Of a stretch of DNA of 64,000 bases, positions 39,988 through 48,995 are shown in pieces. Every line of letters begins with the position of its first letter. Position 1 is the first letter of the stretch. Under the pieces are notes generated by a model. The model did no database searches. It worked only from the letters and a program-made list of their open reading frames with translations, and was not told the origin of the DNA. Both the position numbers and the translations under genes were made by a program. The DNA lies in contig NZ_CP126241.1 in assembly GCF_030142075.1 (NCBI RefSeq), positions 1,798,001 through 1,862,000 on the forward strand, read 5' to 3'. Origin of the DNA: Arthrobacter sp. zg-Y20. Lineage in GTDB: Bacteria > Actinomycetota > Actinomycetes > Actinomycetales > Micrococcaceae.

Positions 39988-41738
39988 ACCGCTGTGCTCC
40001 CGCCTGTTCCGCCCCCGCGGGGCCGTGGAGTGGATGATGCCTTCCCGGTGGCCGAGGCCGCATGTTCACCTTCGTGGCCCGGTTGCTGCAGATGCTCGCC
40101 CGGATGCGGGGCCTTGGCATGCTCCCCGTGCCCGGTACCGGCGTCGTGGCTGAACGTGATGGGCGAACCGGAGGATTCCGCTTCTCGCGTCAACTGCTGC
40201 GTGGAGACACTGGACTCCGTGACCGTTCCCGGATGGGTGTGCTCGATCTGCCAGGTGAACGGCACAAACTCGCTGGCCGCATCCCGCCAGTGCGGCTTGC
40301 GGAAGGCGTAGATGACAAATGGCAGGATCACCATCAGCACGGCACCGCCCACCAGGATGCCTACATAGACCTCCGGAGATCCGACGGCAATCTGGTCCGG
40401 CGGGATAAAGCTGAAGACGAAGGCCATCAGTGCGCCCAGGAAGCCGACACCGGCAACAATCCACATCCCCGCATCACCACCGGGTACGCGGTAGGGCCGG
40501 GGCCGGTTGGGCTGGCTGTACCGCAGGTAGATGGCCGAGGCGAACATCAGCATGTACATGATCAGGTACAGGATCACTGTCAGCTGGCTCAGGATCTGGT
40601 ACGCGGCCTGCACGGAGGGCAGGACCACGTAGATGAACCCGAGTCCGGTGACGACAAAAGCCTGGAAGAACAGGATGTGGGTGCCCATTCCGTGCTTGTT
40701 GGTGTGCTGCCAGAAGCGGGGGAGATACCCGGCTTTGGCTACGGCGAGCATACCGGTCGAGGGTCCGGCCACCCATGTGACCACCCCGGCCAGCACGCCG
40801 ATCAGCAGCATGGCTGCAACTATCGGTCCGGCCCAGCCGATGCCGGCCCAGTCGAACATGTCGTTGTAGGAGGTCAGCAGGGACTGCGTCAGGTTGATGT
40901 CTGCCTGCGGCACAACAAATGCAATGGCCAAGGTGCCCAGCACAAAAATAATCACCGTACCGGCCGCTGCAATCAGTACCGCAATGGGATAGTCCCGTGT
41001 CGGATTCTTCACTTCCTTGACATGGATCGCGTTCATTTCCATGCCGGCGTAGAACAGGAAGATCGAGGCGGCGAGGACAACGTTGGAGAAGTTGCCGAAG
41101 TCCGGCCACAGTTCGCCCCAGCCCAGCTGGATCTGCGGGGTATTCCCGGCGAAGAAGTAGGAAAAGCCCAGCACAATCAAAATGATGGCAGGGATTATCG
41201 TGCCAATAATGCCGCCCCACTGACTCACCCGGGAAAACGCCTTGGCACCCCGGAACGCAATGAAGGTAGCCAGCCAGTACACCACCAGGACCACCGCCAG
41301 GACAAAGAATTTGTTGCCCGCCAGTTGTGCGTCCAGGTTCTGGCTGGTTCCGGTATAGGCCAGTGATACCGCGCCGAAAGTCAGCACCGTTGGGAACCAG
41401 ATGGTGACCTCAATAAAGAGCATGAACATGGCCAGGAAAGCCCAGCGCGGACCGAAGGCCTCACCGACCCACCGGAACACACCGCCGGTTTCCGGCCATC
41501 CGGTGGCCAGCTCGGCGGCCACAATGGAGACCGGTACCAGGAAGACCACGGCGGCGAAAATGTAATAGAAAACCGAACTCAGCCCGTATTCCGCCTCGGA
41601 TGGAAGTCCGCGGAGGCTAACCACGGCCACAATGTTCATTACCGCCAGGGCGCCGATGGTGATCTGCGCTTTTTGCTTGGCCGAGGCACTCGGGTCTTTC
41701 GTTGATGCAGTGGAATTTGCTGCCTTCGAATCACTCAT
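39984..41738 (-). CDS. gadC: Glutamate:GABA antiporter (GadC-like APC permease)
   Basis: This 584-residue APC-superfamily transporter has about 12 helices and a long cytoplasmic C-terminal tail. The N-terminal LRGLPSEAEYGLSSVFYYIFAAVVFLVPVSIVAAELATGWPETGGVFRWVGEAFGPRWAF is the GadC-type signature (shown in full because it defines the family; key residues are GLPS, ELATGWPETGG and WVGEAFG). The tail is rich in His, Pro and Gly and could act as the pH-dependent plug known in GadC. I place the start at the ATG at 41738, after AGGAGG at 8 bp. It lies between gadB (18 bp) and glsA (overlap). Confidence 0.9.
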   Translation of the reverse strand: MSDSKAANSTASTKDPSASAKQKAQITIGALAVMNIVAVVSLRGLPSEAEYGLSSVFYYIFAAVVFLVPVSIVAAELATGWPETGGVFRWVGEAFGPRWAFLAMFMLFIEVTIWFPTVLTFGAVSLAYTGTSQNLDAQLAGNKFFVLAVVLVVYWLATFIAFRGAKAFSRVSQWGGIIGTIIPAIILIVLGFSYFFAGNTPQIQLGWGELWPDFGNFSNVVLAASIFLFYAGMEMNAIHVKEVKNPTRDYPIAVLIAAAGTVIIFVLGTLAIAFVVPQADINLTQSLLTSYNDMFDWAGIGWAGPIVAAMLLIGVLAGVVTWVAGPSTGMLAVAKAGYLPRFWQHTNKHGMGTHILFFQAFVVTGLGFIYVVLPSVQAAYQILSQLTVILYLIMYMLMFASAIYLRYSQPNRPRPYRVPGGDAGMWIVAGVGFLGALMAFVFSFIPPDQIAVGSPEVYVGILVGGAVLMVILPFVIYAFRKPHWRDAASEFVPFTWQIEHTHPGTVTESSVSTQQLTREAESSGSPITFSHDAGTGHGEHAKAPHPGEHLQQPGHEGEHAASATGKASSTPRPRGGGTGGSTAV

Positions 41739-41756
41739 TCCACCCACCTCCTGGGA

Positions 41757-43136
41757 CTAGTGATGGAACCCGGGCTGCTCCGCTTCGCGGGGCATGGGCG
41801 CGTTCAGTTGATCCAGATAGGCCGTTTCGCGGCGGATATCGGTCAGCAGGTTCTCCGCCAAATCCATGCTCAAGCCGTTGCGGACAACAATGCGTTCCAC
41901 GGTGAGGTTGGCGAGGTTGTCCGGCATGGGATATGCCGGGACCAGCCATCCCTTGGTGCGCAGGCGCTCGGCCAGGTCATACAGGTTCCACTTGTCCGTA
42001 TGCCCCTCCTTCAGCCGCCAGGCAAACACGGGAATGTCCGATCCGTCGTTCCACAGTTCGAAGGGCCCCATCTGCGCTATTGCGCTGGACAGGTGCAGGG
42101 CAACGTCCTGGGAGGCCTGCTGGATCTTGGCGTAACCGTCCCGGCCCAGGCGGAGGAACAAGTAGAACTGCAGGACTACCTGCGCGCCCGGACGGGAGAA
42201 GTTCAGGGCGAAAGTCGGCATGTCTCCGCCGAGGTAGCTCACGTAGAAGATCAGGTCCTCCGGAAGCCACTGGCGCTCCCGCCACACCACCCAGCCCAGG
42301 CCGGGGTAGACCAGGCCGTATTTGTGCCCCGAGGTGCTGATGGAATGCACGCGCTCCAGCCGGAAGTCCCATTCCAGGTCCTGCTGGATGAACGGAGCAA
42401 TCATGCCGCCGGAGGCTGCGTCCACATGGATGGCAACGTCCAACCCTGTGGAGGCATGGATTTCATCCAGTTTGGCGGCTATCTGCTTTACCGGTTCGTA
42501 CATGCCGGTGTAGGTCACGCCCATGATGGCGACGACGCCGATGGTGTTCTCGTCGACGTACTTCTCCAGTTCGAAGCCGTCCAGGCACTTGTGCTCCTCG
42601 GAAATGGGGACCAGCCGGGATTCAATGTCGAAGTAGTTGCAGAATTTCTCCCAGCACACCTGTACCGCGGAACTCATCACGAGGTTCGGCTTTTCCGTGG
42701 ACTTGCCCTCGCTGCGCCGCTTGTGCTGCCACAGCCGTTTTAATGCAAGGCCGCCCAGCATGCACGCCTCTGAGGAACCCACGGTCGAGGTGCCGATGGC
42801 GCCCTCCGGGTCGGGCGAGTGCCACAGGTCCGCAAGGATCCGCCAGCAGTTCTGCTCAATCTGCGCGGTCTGCGGATACTCGTCCTTGTCGATCATGTTC
42901 TTGTCGAACGTCTCGCTGTATAGCCGGTTCGCGTAGTCGTCCATCCAGGTGCTCACGAACGTCGCCAGGTTCAGGCGCGCATTGCCGTCGAGCATGGTCT
43001 CATCGTGCACAATCTGGTAGGCCGTTTCCGGCAGCATTTGCCCGTCATTCAATGTGAACTTGGGGGCGGATGTTTCCTCGCCCGGACGGGCGAAAATGGG
43101 ATTAACGCTGACTCTGTCCGGTCTGTTCTGCGCCAT
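41757..43136 (-). CDS. gadB: Glutamate decarboxylase
   Basis: This 459-residue PLP enzyme converts glutamate to GABA and CO2, consuming a proton. The cofactor lysine is in SISTSGHKYGLVYPG (near residue 272), with the preceding DVAIHVDAASGG Asp and His contacting PLP and the N-terminal STVGSSEACMLGG. The extreme C terminus ends in His-His; in E. coli GadB a His two residues from the end shuts the active site at neutral pH, so similar control is possible. A possible TATAGT -10 box lies at 43231-43226, 90 bp upstream. It is the first gene of the acid-resistance operon. Confidence 0.95.
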   Translation of the reverse strand: MAQNRPDRVSVNPIFARPGEETSAPKFTLNDGQMLPETAYQIVHDETMLDGNARLNLATFVSTWMDDYANRLYSETFDKNMIDKDEYPQTAQIEQNCWRILADLWHSPDPEGAIGTSTVGSSEACMLGGLALKRLWQHKRRSEGKSTEKPNLVMSSAVQVCWEKFCNYFDIESRLVPISEEHKCLDGFELEKYVDENTIGVVAIMGVTYTGMYEPVKQIAAKLDEIHASTGLDVAIHVDAASGGMIAPFIQQDLEWDFRLERVHSISTSGHKYGLVYPGLGWVVWRERQWLPEDLIFYVSYLGGDMPTFALNFSRPGAQVVLQFYLFLRLGRDGYAKIQQASQDVALHLSSAIAQMGPFELWNDGSDIPVFAWRLKEGHTDKWNLYDLAERLRTKGWLVPAYPMPDNLANLTVERIVVRNGLSMDLAENLLTDIRRETAYLDQLNAPMPREAEQPGFHH

Positions 43137-43466
43137 TTTTGGAAGCCTCTCATCGACGGAATGCCGAACGGCATCGTGCCGTAGTGGACGGCGGTCGGGG
43201 TCCTCACAGGGCTGCGCACCAAAAAACTATACGCGGGGCCAAGACCCGTGACTAGGCTCCGGACCCCGGCCGGACCCGGCGGGCAAAGGGAATTCCGGGG
43301 ACCCTTAATCCACGGGTTGGGAGCCGTTTCCACGGAGGTTTCCATTGAGCGCAGGAACCTTCCGGACGTAACCTTGCGGCACCGGCATTCCTCCCCGCCC
43401 GGCGGCAGGGCCGGAGCAAAACCGGCGCAACCTGCGGCGAATCCGGGCCATACACAGGAGATATCC
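43137..43466. other. 330-bp divergent intergenic region between gadB and hsp20
   Basis: It holds a possible gadB -10 box (TATAGT, minus strand, 43231-43226) and a possible hsp20 -10 box (TAGGCT, 43253-43258), neither with a good -35. No HspR (HAIR) or CIRCE element is seen, and no further gene can be supported. Confidence 0.5.
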
Positions 43467-43877
43467 ATGGCTTCACTTGCAAGGCGCGAACGCTTCGAAC
43501 TGCCCGACCAGGTCCGGAAATTCTTTGAGGGGGACTGGGAGGTCCCGGCCTTCCCCATCGAGGAGTACCAGGACGGGAACAGCATGGTGATCCGTGCCGA
43601 ACTGCCCAACATCAACCCCGAGCAGGACTTGGACGTTACGGTCAGCGACGGGATGCTGCATATCAAGGGTGAGCGGCGCGAACAGACCGACCACAAGGGC
43701 CGCAACGGCTACCGCTCGGAGTTCCGGTACGGCTCGTTCACCCGGGAAGTTGCCCTGCCCAGCGGCGCCAGCCAGGACGACGTCACCGCCTCCTACAACG
43801 ACGGCGTCCTTGAAGTCCGCGTCCCCGTTCCCGAGGTTGGTCCCTCCTCCAAGAAGGTGCCTATCTCGCGCGGTTAG
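43467..43877 (+). CDS. Hsp20/alpha-crystallin small heat-shock protein
   Basis: This 136-residue ATP-independent chaperone binds unfolding proteins in large oligomers. The alpha-crystallin domain runs from MVIRAELPNINPEQDLDVTVSDGMLHIKGERREQ to EFRYGSFTREVALPSGASQDDVTASYNDGVLEVRVP. The GVLEV strand motif and a C-terminal K-V-P-I end (related to the IxI interaction motif) are present. The ATG at 43467 has CAGGAGAT. It lies opposite the acid-resistance operon, so the two may be linked by stress, and it is 34 bp before the MFS gene on the same strand. Confidence 0.92.
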   Translation: MASLARRERFELPDQVRKFFEGDWEVPAFPIEEYQDGNSMVIRAELPNINPEQDLDVTVSDGMLHIKGERREQTDHKGRNGYRSEFRYGSFTREVALPSGASQDDVTASYNDGVLEVRVPVPEVGPSSKKVPISRG

Positions 43878-43911
43878 TTCCGCCGCCGGAAGCCCAACCG
43901 GAAGGACCGGT

Positions 43912-45915
43912 ATGACCACGCAGCCGGCACGGAATCGGCGAACGTACCCGGACTGGCTGGTCATTGCCGTCCTGGCCTGCGGCGGCATAGTGGTTTCACT
44001 GGAAAAGACCGCCGTGGTGCCGTTGCTGCCCGAATACCCGCGGGTCTTCGGGGTCAGCAGCGACGACGTCTCGTGGATGGTCACCGTAACGCTGCTGGCC
44101 GCGGCCGTGGCCACGCCCATCGTGTCGCGGCTGGCGGACATGTACGGCAAGCGCCGGATGCTGCTGCTGGCAATGGCCATGATGGTGGTCGGAGCCTTCA
44201 CTGCCTCGATTGGCGGAACCTTCACCTGGGCGCTGGTGGGCCGGGGCCTGCAGGGCTTTTCCGGAGCGGTGATCCCGGTGGGAATCAGCATCCTGCGCGA
44301 CGCGCTGCCGCAGAAGAAAATCGCGGGAGCCGTATCCCTGATGAGCGCCAGCTTCGGAATCGGCAGTGCCCTGGGGCTGCCGTTGTCCGGGTACATCTAC
44401 GACCGGCTCGGATGGCAGGCAACGTTCTGGGTGGTGGGAATAATCGCCGCGCTGCTCATGGTGGCCGTGGTCGTTTTTGTTCCGGAGTCGCATGTGCGCA
44501 CACCCGGCCGCTTCGATTACCTCGGCGCAGTGCTGCTCTCGGCGGGGATGACCGCGCTGTTGCTGGCCATTACCAAGGGCGGTGTCTGGGGCTGGACCAG
44601 TTATCCGGTGGTGGGCCTGTTCGCCGGTGCCGCCGTGTTCTTTGCCCTGTGGTTCCCGGCGGAGCTGCGCAACGGCCAGCCGCTGGTGGACCTCCGGACC
44701 TCTGCCCGCCGCCCCGTCCTGCTCACCAACATCGGGGCAGTACTGGTGGGCTTCTCCATGTACGCCAATATGCTCGTCACTACGCAGCAGCTCCAGCTGC
44801 CCCGGGAAACCGGCTTTGGATTCGGGCTGAGCGTGGTGGTGGCCGGCTTGACCATGATCCCGTCCGGGCTGGCCATGGTGGCGGCTGCACCCGTGTCGGC
44901 AAGGATCACCAACGGTTTCGGCGCCAAAACCACCATGGTGAGCGGCTGCGCGGTAATGGCAGCCGGCTACCTCTGGCGTGTTCTGTTTGTGGGTTCGGTG
45001 ACCGAAATCATCACCGGGGCAGTGATCATATCGGTGGGAACAGCCATGGCCATGGCCGCCATGCCCACCCTGATCATGAGCAACGTACCGCTGACGGACA
45101 CTGCCGCGGCCAACGGAGTCAACACACTGCTGCGTTCGGTGGGCACCTCCACCTGCAGCGCCGTGGTGGCCACCGTCCTGGCATCGCTGACGGTGAGCAT
45201 CAGCGGTGCCGCCTTCCCCAGCTTGGACGCCTTCCGGACCGTTTTCGTCTGCGCCGGAATCGCGGCACTTGCGGCCACCGGAGTTTCCTGCCTGATCCCG
45301 CGCTCCCGCCGGCGCGAGGCCACCCACCCGGATCTGCACGCGGCACCGGGCCAGGTTCAGCCGCAGCGTGCAGACGCGAAACGGGAAATCATGGTCCACG
45401 GACGCATGCTCTCGGCGGCGGACGGCAAGCCTGTGCAGCGCGGCACCGTCACCGTGCTGGACGGCACCGGCCGCCCGGTGGACTGGGACCGCGCCGACGA
45501 CGCCGGCACCTACAACGTGGTGCTGCCCGGGGACGGGGAGTACGTGCTCGTCGCCAACCATGCCCACTGGCGGCCGGTTTCAGAGGTGCTGGCCTTCCCC
45601 GGCTCGGCGGCGAACCATGACATCCACTTCCGCCAGCGGCTGACCCTCTCCGGGCGGATCGAGCATGCCGGCCGGCCGCTTGCCGGTGCCCTGGTCATCC
45701 TGGTCCGGCCGGGAGGCCAGCCGTCGGTGGCCGTGCGTTCCGACACTGCCGGGAACTACGAGCTGCCGCTGCCCGGGGCCGGCAGCTACATCCTCAGCAT
45801 CGTGGAGCCCGACGGTGTGAACACGCATTCCCGGCGTGTCGTCCTGCCCGCTCCGGAGACGGACATCGACGTCGAACTTGGCGGCCGCGGGCCCCGGACC
45901 AGCCTGCGGATCTGA
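43912..45915 (+). CDS. MFS transporter with C-terminal carboxypeptidase-regulatory-like domains
   Basis: This 667-residue protein is a fusion. Residues 1-~465 are a 14-TM DHA2-like major facilitator (loop motif RLADMYGKRRMLLLA, motif C region GIGSALGLPLSGYIYDRLGW). After a charged linker come about 180 residues that form two repeats of a transthyretin-like fold: VHGRMLSAADGKPVQRGTVTVLD with DDAGTYNVVLPGDGEYVLVA, and LSGRIEHAGRPLAGALVILV with DTAGNYELPLPGAGSYILSI. Such domains are normally extracellular or on peptidases. The even number of helices predicts that the tail is cytoplasmic. Start ATG 43912 follows GGAAGGAC. Substrate unknown; drug or metabolite export is plausible. Confidence 0.85.
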   Translation: MTTQPARNRRTYPDWLVIAVLACGGIVVSLEKTAVVPLLPEYPRVFGVSSDDVSWMVTVTLLAAAVATPIVSRLADMYGKRRMLLLAMAMMVVGAFTASIGGTFTWALVGRGLQGFSGAVIPVGISILRDALPQKKIAGAVSLMSASFGIGSALGLPLSGYIYDRLGWQATFWVVGIIAALLMVAVVVFVPESHVRTPGRFDYLGAVLLSAGMTALLLAITKGGVWGWTSYPVVGLFAGAAVFFALWFPAELRNGQPLVDLRTSARRPVLLTNIGAVLVGFSMYANMLVTTQQLQLPRETGFGFGLSVVVAGLTMIPSGLAMVAAAPVSARITNGFGAKTTMVSGCAVMAAGYLWRVLFVGSVTEIITGAVIISVGTAMAMAAMPTLIMSNVPLTDTAAANGVNTLLRSVGTSTCSAVVATVLASLTVSISGAAFPSLDAFRTVFVCAGIAALAATGVSCLIPRSRRREATHPDLHAAPGQVQPQRADAKREIMVHGRMLSAADGKPVQRGTVTVLDGTGRPVDWDRADDAGTYNVVLPGDGEYVLVANHAHWRPVSEVLAFPGSAANHDIHFRQRLTLSGRIEHAGRPLAGALVILVRPGGQPSVAVRSDTAGNYELPLPGAGSYILSIVEPDGVNTHSRRVVLPAPETDIDVELGGRGPRTSLRI

Positions 45916-46091
45916 ACCGAAGACCGCGGGTAGGTCCGCTCGGTGCAACCCGCGGGCGAGAGCAAGCGCACAACCCCCGCTTTGGTCCGCGCCTGCCCGA
46001 GCGCATACGATCAATCTGGCGTAAAGCGGGATTTCGGCAACACGTGCCGAAGCTGAACCCGCCACGCGGACTCTTTTCACTCGTCTTTAGT

Positions 46092-46097
46092 TAGGGT
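46092..46097 (+). promoter_or_regulatory. -10 box of the PiT transporter (probably leaderless)
   Basis: TAGGGT ends 5 nt before the GTG at 46103. The 187-bp gap before it has no gene. Confidence 0.4.
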
Positions 46098-46102
46098 ATG
46101 CG

Positions 46103-47407
46103 GTGGATCTCACCCTCATGGTCGCGCTGGTGATCGCGCTGGCTTTATTCTTCGACTTCACCAACGGATTTCATGACACCGCCAACGCGATGGCAACTCC
46201 CATCGCCACCGGCGCAATCAAACCGAAAACAGCAGTGGCCCTGGCGGCCGTGCTCAACCTGGTTGGCGCTTTCCTCTCCACCGAGGTAGCCAAAACCATC
46301 TCGCACGGCCTGATCCGCGAGGGCGACGGCGGAATCCAGATCACCCCGGTAATGATCTTCGCGGGCCTCATGGGTGCCGTGATCTGGAACCTGATCACCT
46401 GGCTCAAGGGACTGCCCAGCAGTTCTTCCCACGCCCTTTTCGGCGGGCTGATCGGTGCTGCGGTAGTGGGTGCCGGGTTCGGCTCGGTGGACTTCTCGGT
46501 GCTGGTCTCCAAGGTGGTCCTGCCGGCACTGATCGCTCCGGTTATCGCGGGCTTTGTGGCGTACCTCGCCACCAAGCTGGCCTACCGGATCACTCGCCGG
46601 CATGACCCGGACTCCGGTGAGAAGCTGCCCCGCAAGCGCGGCGGCTTCCGCTACGCACAGATTTTCTCCTCCTCCCTGGTGGCTCTGGCGCACGGCACCA
46701 ACGATGCGCAGAAGACCATGGGCGTCATCACCCTGGTCCTGGTGGCCGACGGGCTGCAGACCCCCGGAACCGGCCCCCATTTCTGGGTGGTCGCGGCGTG
46801 TGCCGTTGCCATTGCTGCCGGTACCTATGCAGGCGGCTGGCGCATCATCCGGACCATGGGAACCGGCCTGACCGAGGTCAAGCCGGCCCAGGGCTTCGCT
46901 GCCGAAACCAGCACCGCAGCCGCCATCCTGGCCTCCTCCCACCTTGGCTTTGCCCTCTCCACGACCCAGGTTGCCTCCGGCTCCGTCATTGGTTCGGGCC
47001 TGGGCCGCAAGGGCGCGGTGGTCCGCTGGGGAACTGCCGGCCGGGTCGCCAGCGGCTGGCTGCTGACCCTCCCTGCAGCAGCGGTCATGGGTGCCGTCAC
47101 CGCCGCCGTCGCCTCCATGGGAACAGCGGGCGTGGTCATCGACGCCGTCGTCGGGACGCTGGTTATCCTCGGCATCTTCCTGTGGTCCCGGCGGGACAAG
47201 GTGAGCCATGACAATGCCGTCAGCAACAGCGGTATTGAAAACGCCGGCGAAGTCGTGAGCATCAAGAAGCGCCGCGGCAAGGGCAAGAACAAGGGCGGCA
47301 AGAAGGCCAAGCAGGGCAAGAACCACGGCAAGGCCAAAAAGAGCTCCAAGGGCCGCAAGAACAAGAACGGCAAAAACACCCGCAAGGTCAAGGCAGGTTC
47401 CAAATGA
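46103..47407 (+). CDS. PiT-family inorganic phosphate transporter with lysine-rich tail
   Basis: This 434-residue transporter brings in phosphate with protons or metal-phosphate. The duplicated PiT signatures are FDFTNGFHDTANAMATPIATGAIKP and ALAHGTNDAQKTMGVITLVL. About 10 helices occupy residues 1-~365. The last ~55 residues are Lys/Gly/Asn-rich with many KK and GK steps and almost no acidic residues, a non-family extension that would face the cytoplasm and could bind polyanions such as polyphosphate, RNA or phospholipid headgroups. GTG start, probably leaderless. It overlaps the next small gene by 4 bp (ATGA). Confidence 0.92.
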   Translation: MDLTLMVALVIALALFFDFTNGFHDTANAMATPIATGAIKPKTAVALAAVLNLVGAFLSTEVAKTISHGLIREGDGGIQITPVMIFAGLMGAVIWNLITWLKGLPSSSSHALFGGLIGAAVVGAGFGSVDFSVLVSKVVLPALIAPVIAGFVAYLATKLAYRITRRHDPDSGEKLPRKRGGFRYAQIFSSSLVALAHGTNDAQKTMGVITLVLVADGLQTPGTGPHFWVVAACAVAIAAGTYAGGWRIIRTMGTGLTEVKPAQGFAAETSTAAAILASSHLGFALSTTQVASGSVIGSGLGRKGAVVRWGTAGRVASGWLLTLPAAAVMGAVTAAVASMGTAGVVIDAVVGTLVILGIFLWSRRDKVSHDNAVSNSGIENAGEVVSIKKRRGKGKNKGGKKAKQGKNHGKAKKSSKGRKNKNGKNTRKVKAGSK

Positions 47408-47646
47408 ACATCCACTGGCTGGACTACCTCGTGGTCTTCGGCGTCACACTGGTAGCCGCACTGATCGTCGTCGGCGTCTACTCCTTCGGAGTGCGGCTGT
47501 ACGCCGTGTCCCAGGACGAAGCCACTGCTTCCACCCCGGGCAACCGCGTTGCCTTGGCGAAGGCCGGCGCGTTTGCGTGCTTCGGCGTGAGCGCCGTTGC
47601 AGTCCTGTACGGCATCTACCTGATTGTGCCGGCGATGCACGGTTAG
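47404..47646 (+). CDS. Small membrane protein coupled to the PiT transporter
   Basis: This 80-residue protein has two helices: YLVVFGVTLVAALIVVGVYSFGVRLY and AGAFACFGVSAVAVLYGIYLIV. It is translationally coupled to the PiT gene by an ATGA overlap and followed by a strong terminator, so the two form one unit. Such small proteins beside PiT genes are common in actinobacteria, and an accessory or regulatory role is likely, but I know no function. Confidence 0.8.
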   Translation: MNIHWLDYLVVFGVTLVAALIVVGVYSFGVRLYAVSQDEATASTPGNRVALAKAGAFACFGVSAVAVLYGIYLIVPAMHG

Positions 47647-47665
47647 CAACGTACAAAAGCGATAC

Positions 47666-47712
47666 AACGCAGAAGGCCGGCAGGATCGTTGATCCTGCCG
47701 GCCTTCTGCGTT
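47666..47712. terminator. Strong terminator after the PiT operon
   Basis: AACGCAGAAGGCCGGCAGGATC and its exact complement surround a 3-nt loop (GTT). The hairpin starts 20 bp after the stop of the small membrane gene. It has little T-tract but a very long stem. It probably serves both this operon and the convergent old yellow enzyme gene. Confidence 0.85.
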
Positions 47713-47752
47713 GCCGGGCCCGGTTCGGGTCCGAAACGTCAGTTCTGCGACG

Positions 47753-48847
47753 TCAGTTCTGCGACGCGGCGTCGCCCCCGGAGTAGAAGGGGTAGTCGGT
47801 GTAGCCCTCCGGGCCGAACGAGTAGAACGTCGTGGCGTCAGGGGTGTTCAGGGGCAGCCCCTCCTGCCAGCGGCGCACCAGGTCGGGATTGGCGATGGCC
47901 GGGCGGCCGACCACGACGGCGTCTGCGAGTCCGTCGGCAACCATGGCGATCGCTTCGTCACGGGTGGTGATGACGCCGAAGCCGGAGTTGAGGAACACCG
48001 GCCCGCCGAAGCGTGCACGAAGGGCCTGCACCAGCTCTCCGGCAGGGTCACGGTGCAGGATGCTGAGGTAGGCAAGGCCCAGCGGTGCAATGGCGTCCAG
48101 CAGGGCGCCGTGGGTGGCCAGCACGTCCGCCGGATCTGTCTCGAGCGCCCCCTGGACGTTGTGTTCGGGGGACAGGCGCAGGCCCACGCGGTCCGCCCCG
48201 ATTTCGGCGGCCACGGCGGAAACCGTCTCGATGACAAACCGTGCCCGGTTCTCCGGGCTGCCGCCGTAACCGTCGGTGCGCTGGTTGGAGGCGGGGGAGA
48301 GGAACTCGTGCAGCAGGTAGCCGTTGGCCCCGTGCAGTTCGACTCCGTCAAAGCCCGCGTCAACTGCCGCACGCGAAGCGCGTACGAAGCCGGCGGTCAC
48401 TTCCGCCAACTCTTCGGTTTCCAGTGCCCGCGGCACCTCGTACTGCTGCTTGCCGTCATAAGTGTGGGACAGGCCGTCCACCGCGATGGCGCTGGGGGCA
48501 ACCAGTTCCAGCCCGCCGGTGGTGTTGGTGTGGCTTACGCGGCCGGCGTGCATGACCTGCGCAACGATCCGCCCGCCGGCGTCGTGCACCGCGTCGGTGA
48601 CCTTCCGCCAGCCGTCCAACTGCTCCGGGTCCACCAGCCCCGGCTGGCCCGGGAAACCCTGGCCTTCGCGGCTGGGGTAGGTGCCTTCGCTGACAATCAG
48701 GCCCAGGGAGGCACGCTGCCGGTAATGCTCAACCATCATGGGTCCGGGGATACCGTCCCGGCCGGCGCGCTGGCGGGTCAGCGGTGCCATCACCAGGCGG
48801 TTGGACAGCTCAAGGCTGCCGGCAGTCATCGGGGAAAACAGGTTCAA
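47753..48847 (-). CDS. Old yellow enzyme family alkene reductase
   Basis: This 364-residue FMN flavoprotein reduces activated C=C bonds with NAD(P)H. It starts LFSPMTAGSLELSNRLVMAPLTRQRAG, the family N terminus. GGRIVAQVMHAGRVS carries the conserved His-x-Gly-Arg region. AGFDGVELHGANGYLLHEFLSPASNQRTDGYGGS contains the active-site His-x-x-Asn, and the C-terminal ADAVVVGRPAIANPDLVRR binds FMN. The TTG at 48847 is chosen because AGGAAGAG lies upstream and the protein then matches the family start. Confidence 0.9.
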   Translation of the reverse strand: MNLFSPMTAGSLELSNRLVMAPLTRQRAGRDGIPGPMMVEHYRQRASLGLIVSEGTYPSREGQGFPGQPGLVDPEQLDGWRKVTDAVHDAGGRIVAQVMHAGRVSHTNTTGGLELVAPSAIAVDGLSHTYDGKQQYEVPRALETEELAEVTAGFVRASRAAVDAGFDGVELHGANGYLLHEFLSPASNQRTDGYGGSPENRARFVIETVSAVAAEIGADRVGLRLSPEHNVQGALETDPADVLATHGALLDAIAPLGLAYLSILHRDPAGELVQALRARFGGPVFLNSGFGVITTRDEAIAMVADGLADAVVVGRPAIANPDLVRRWQEGLPLNTPDATTFYSFGPEGYTDYPFYSGGDAASQN

Positions 48848-48983
48848 AACGCAACTCTTCCTATAGTGCGCCGCTGCGCAGGCCACTTGGGGCGGCAGCG
48901 GCAATTCCAATCCATAGGCGGCAACCCCGAAGCGGGCGCCCGTATTCCGCAGGGCTGTCTTCCGCCCCGCATCCCGGCCTGGT

Positions 48984-48989
48984 TAGCAT
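48984..48989 (+). promoter_or_regulatory. -10 box of the DHFR-like gene (leaderless)
   Basis: TAGCAT ends 6 nt before the ATG at 48996; no ribosome site fits. Confidence 0.4.
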
Positions 48990-48995
48990 TGCCAG

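Noticed and set aside
43137-43466. Heat-shock operator (HAIR or CIRCE) before hsp20
   Set aside because: Neither CTTGAGT-N7-ACTCAAG nor the CIRCE inverted repeat is present.
43996-45567. 523-codon minus-strand frame opposite the MFS fusion gene
   Set aside because: Rich in His, Gly and Gln, no motifs, exactly antisense to a transporter gene.
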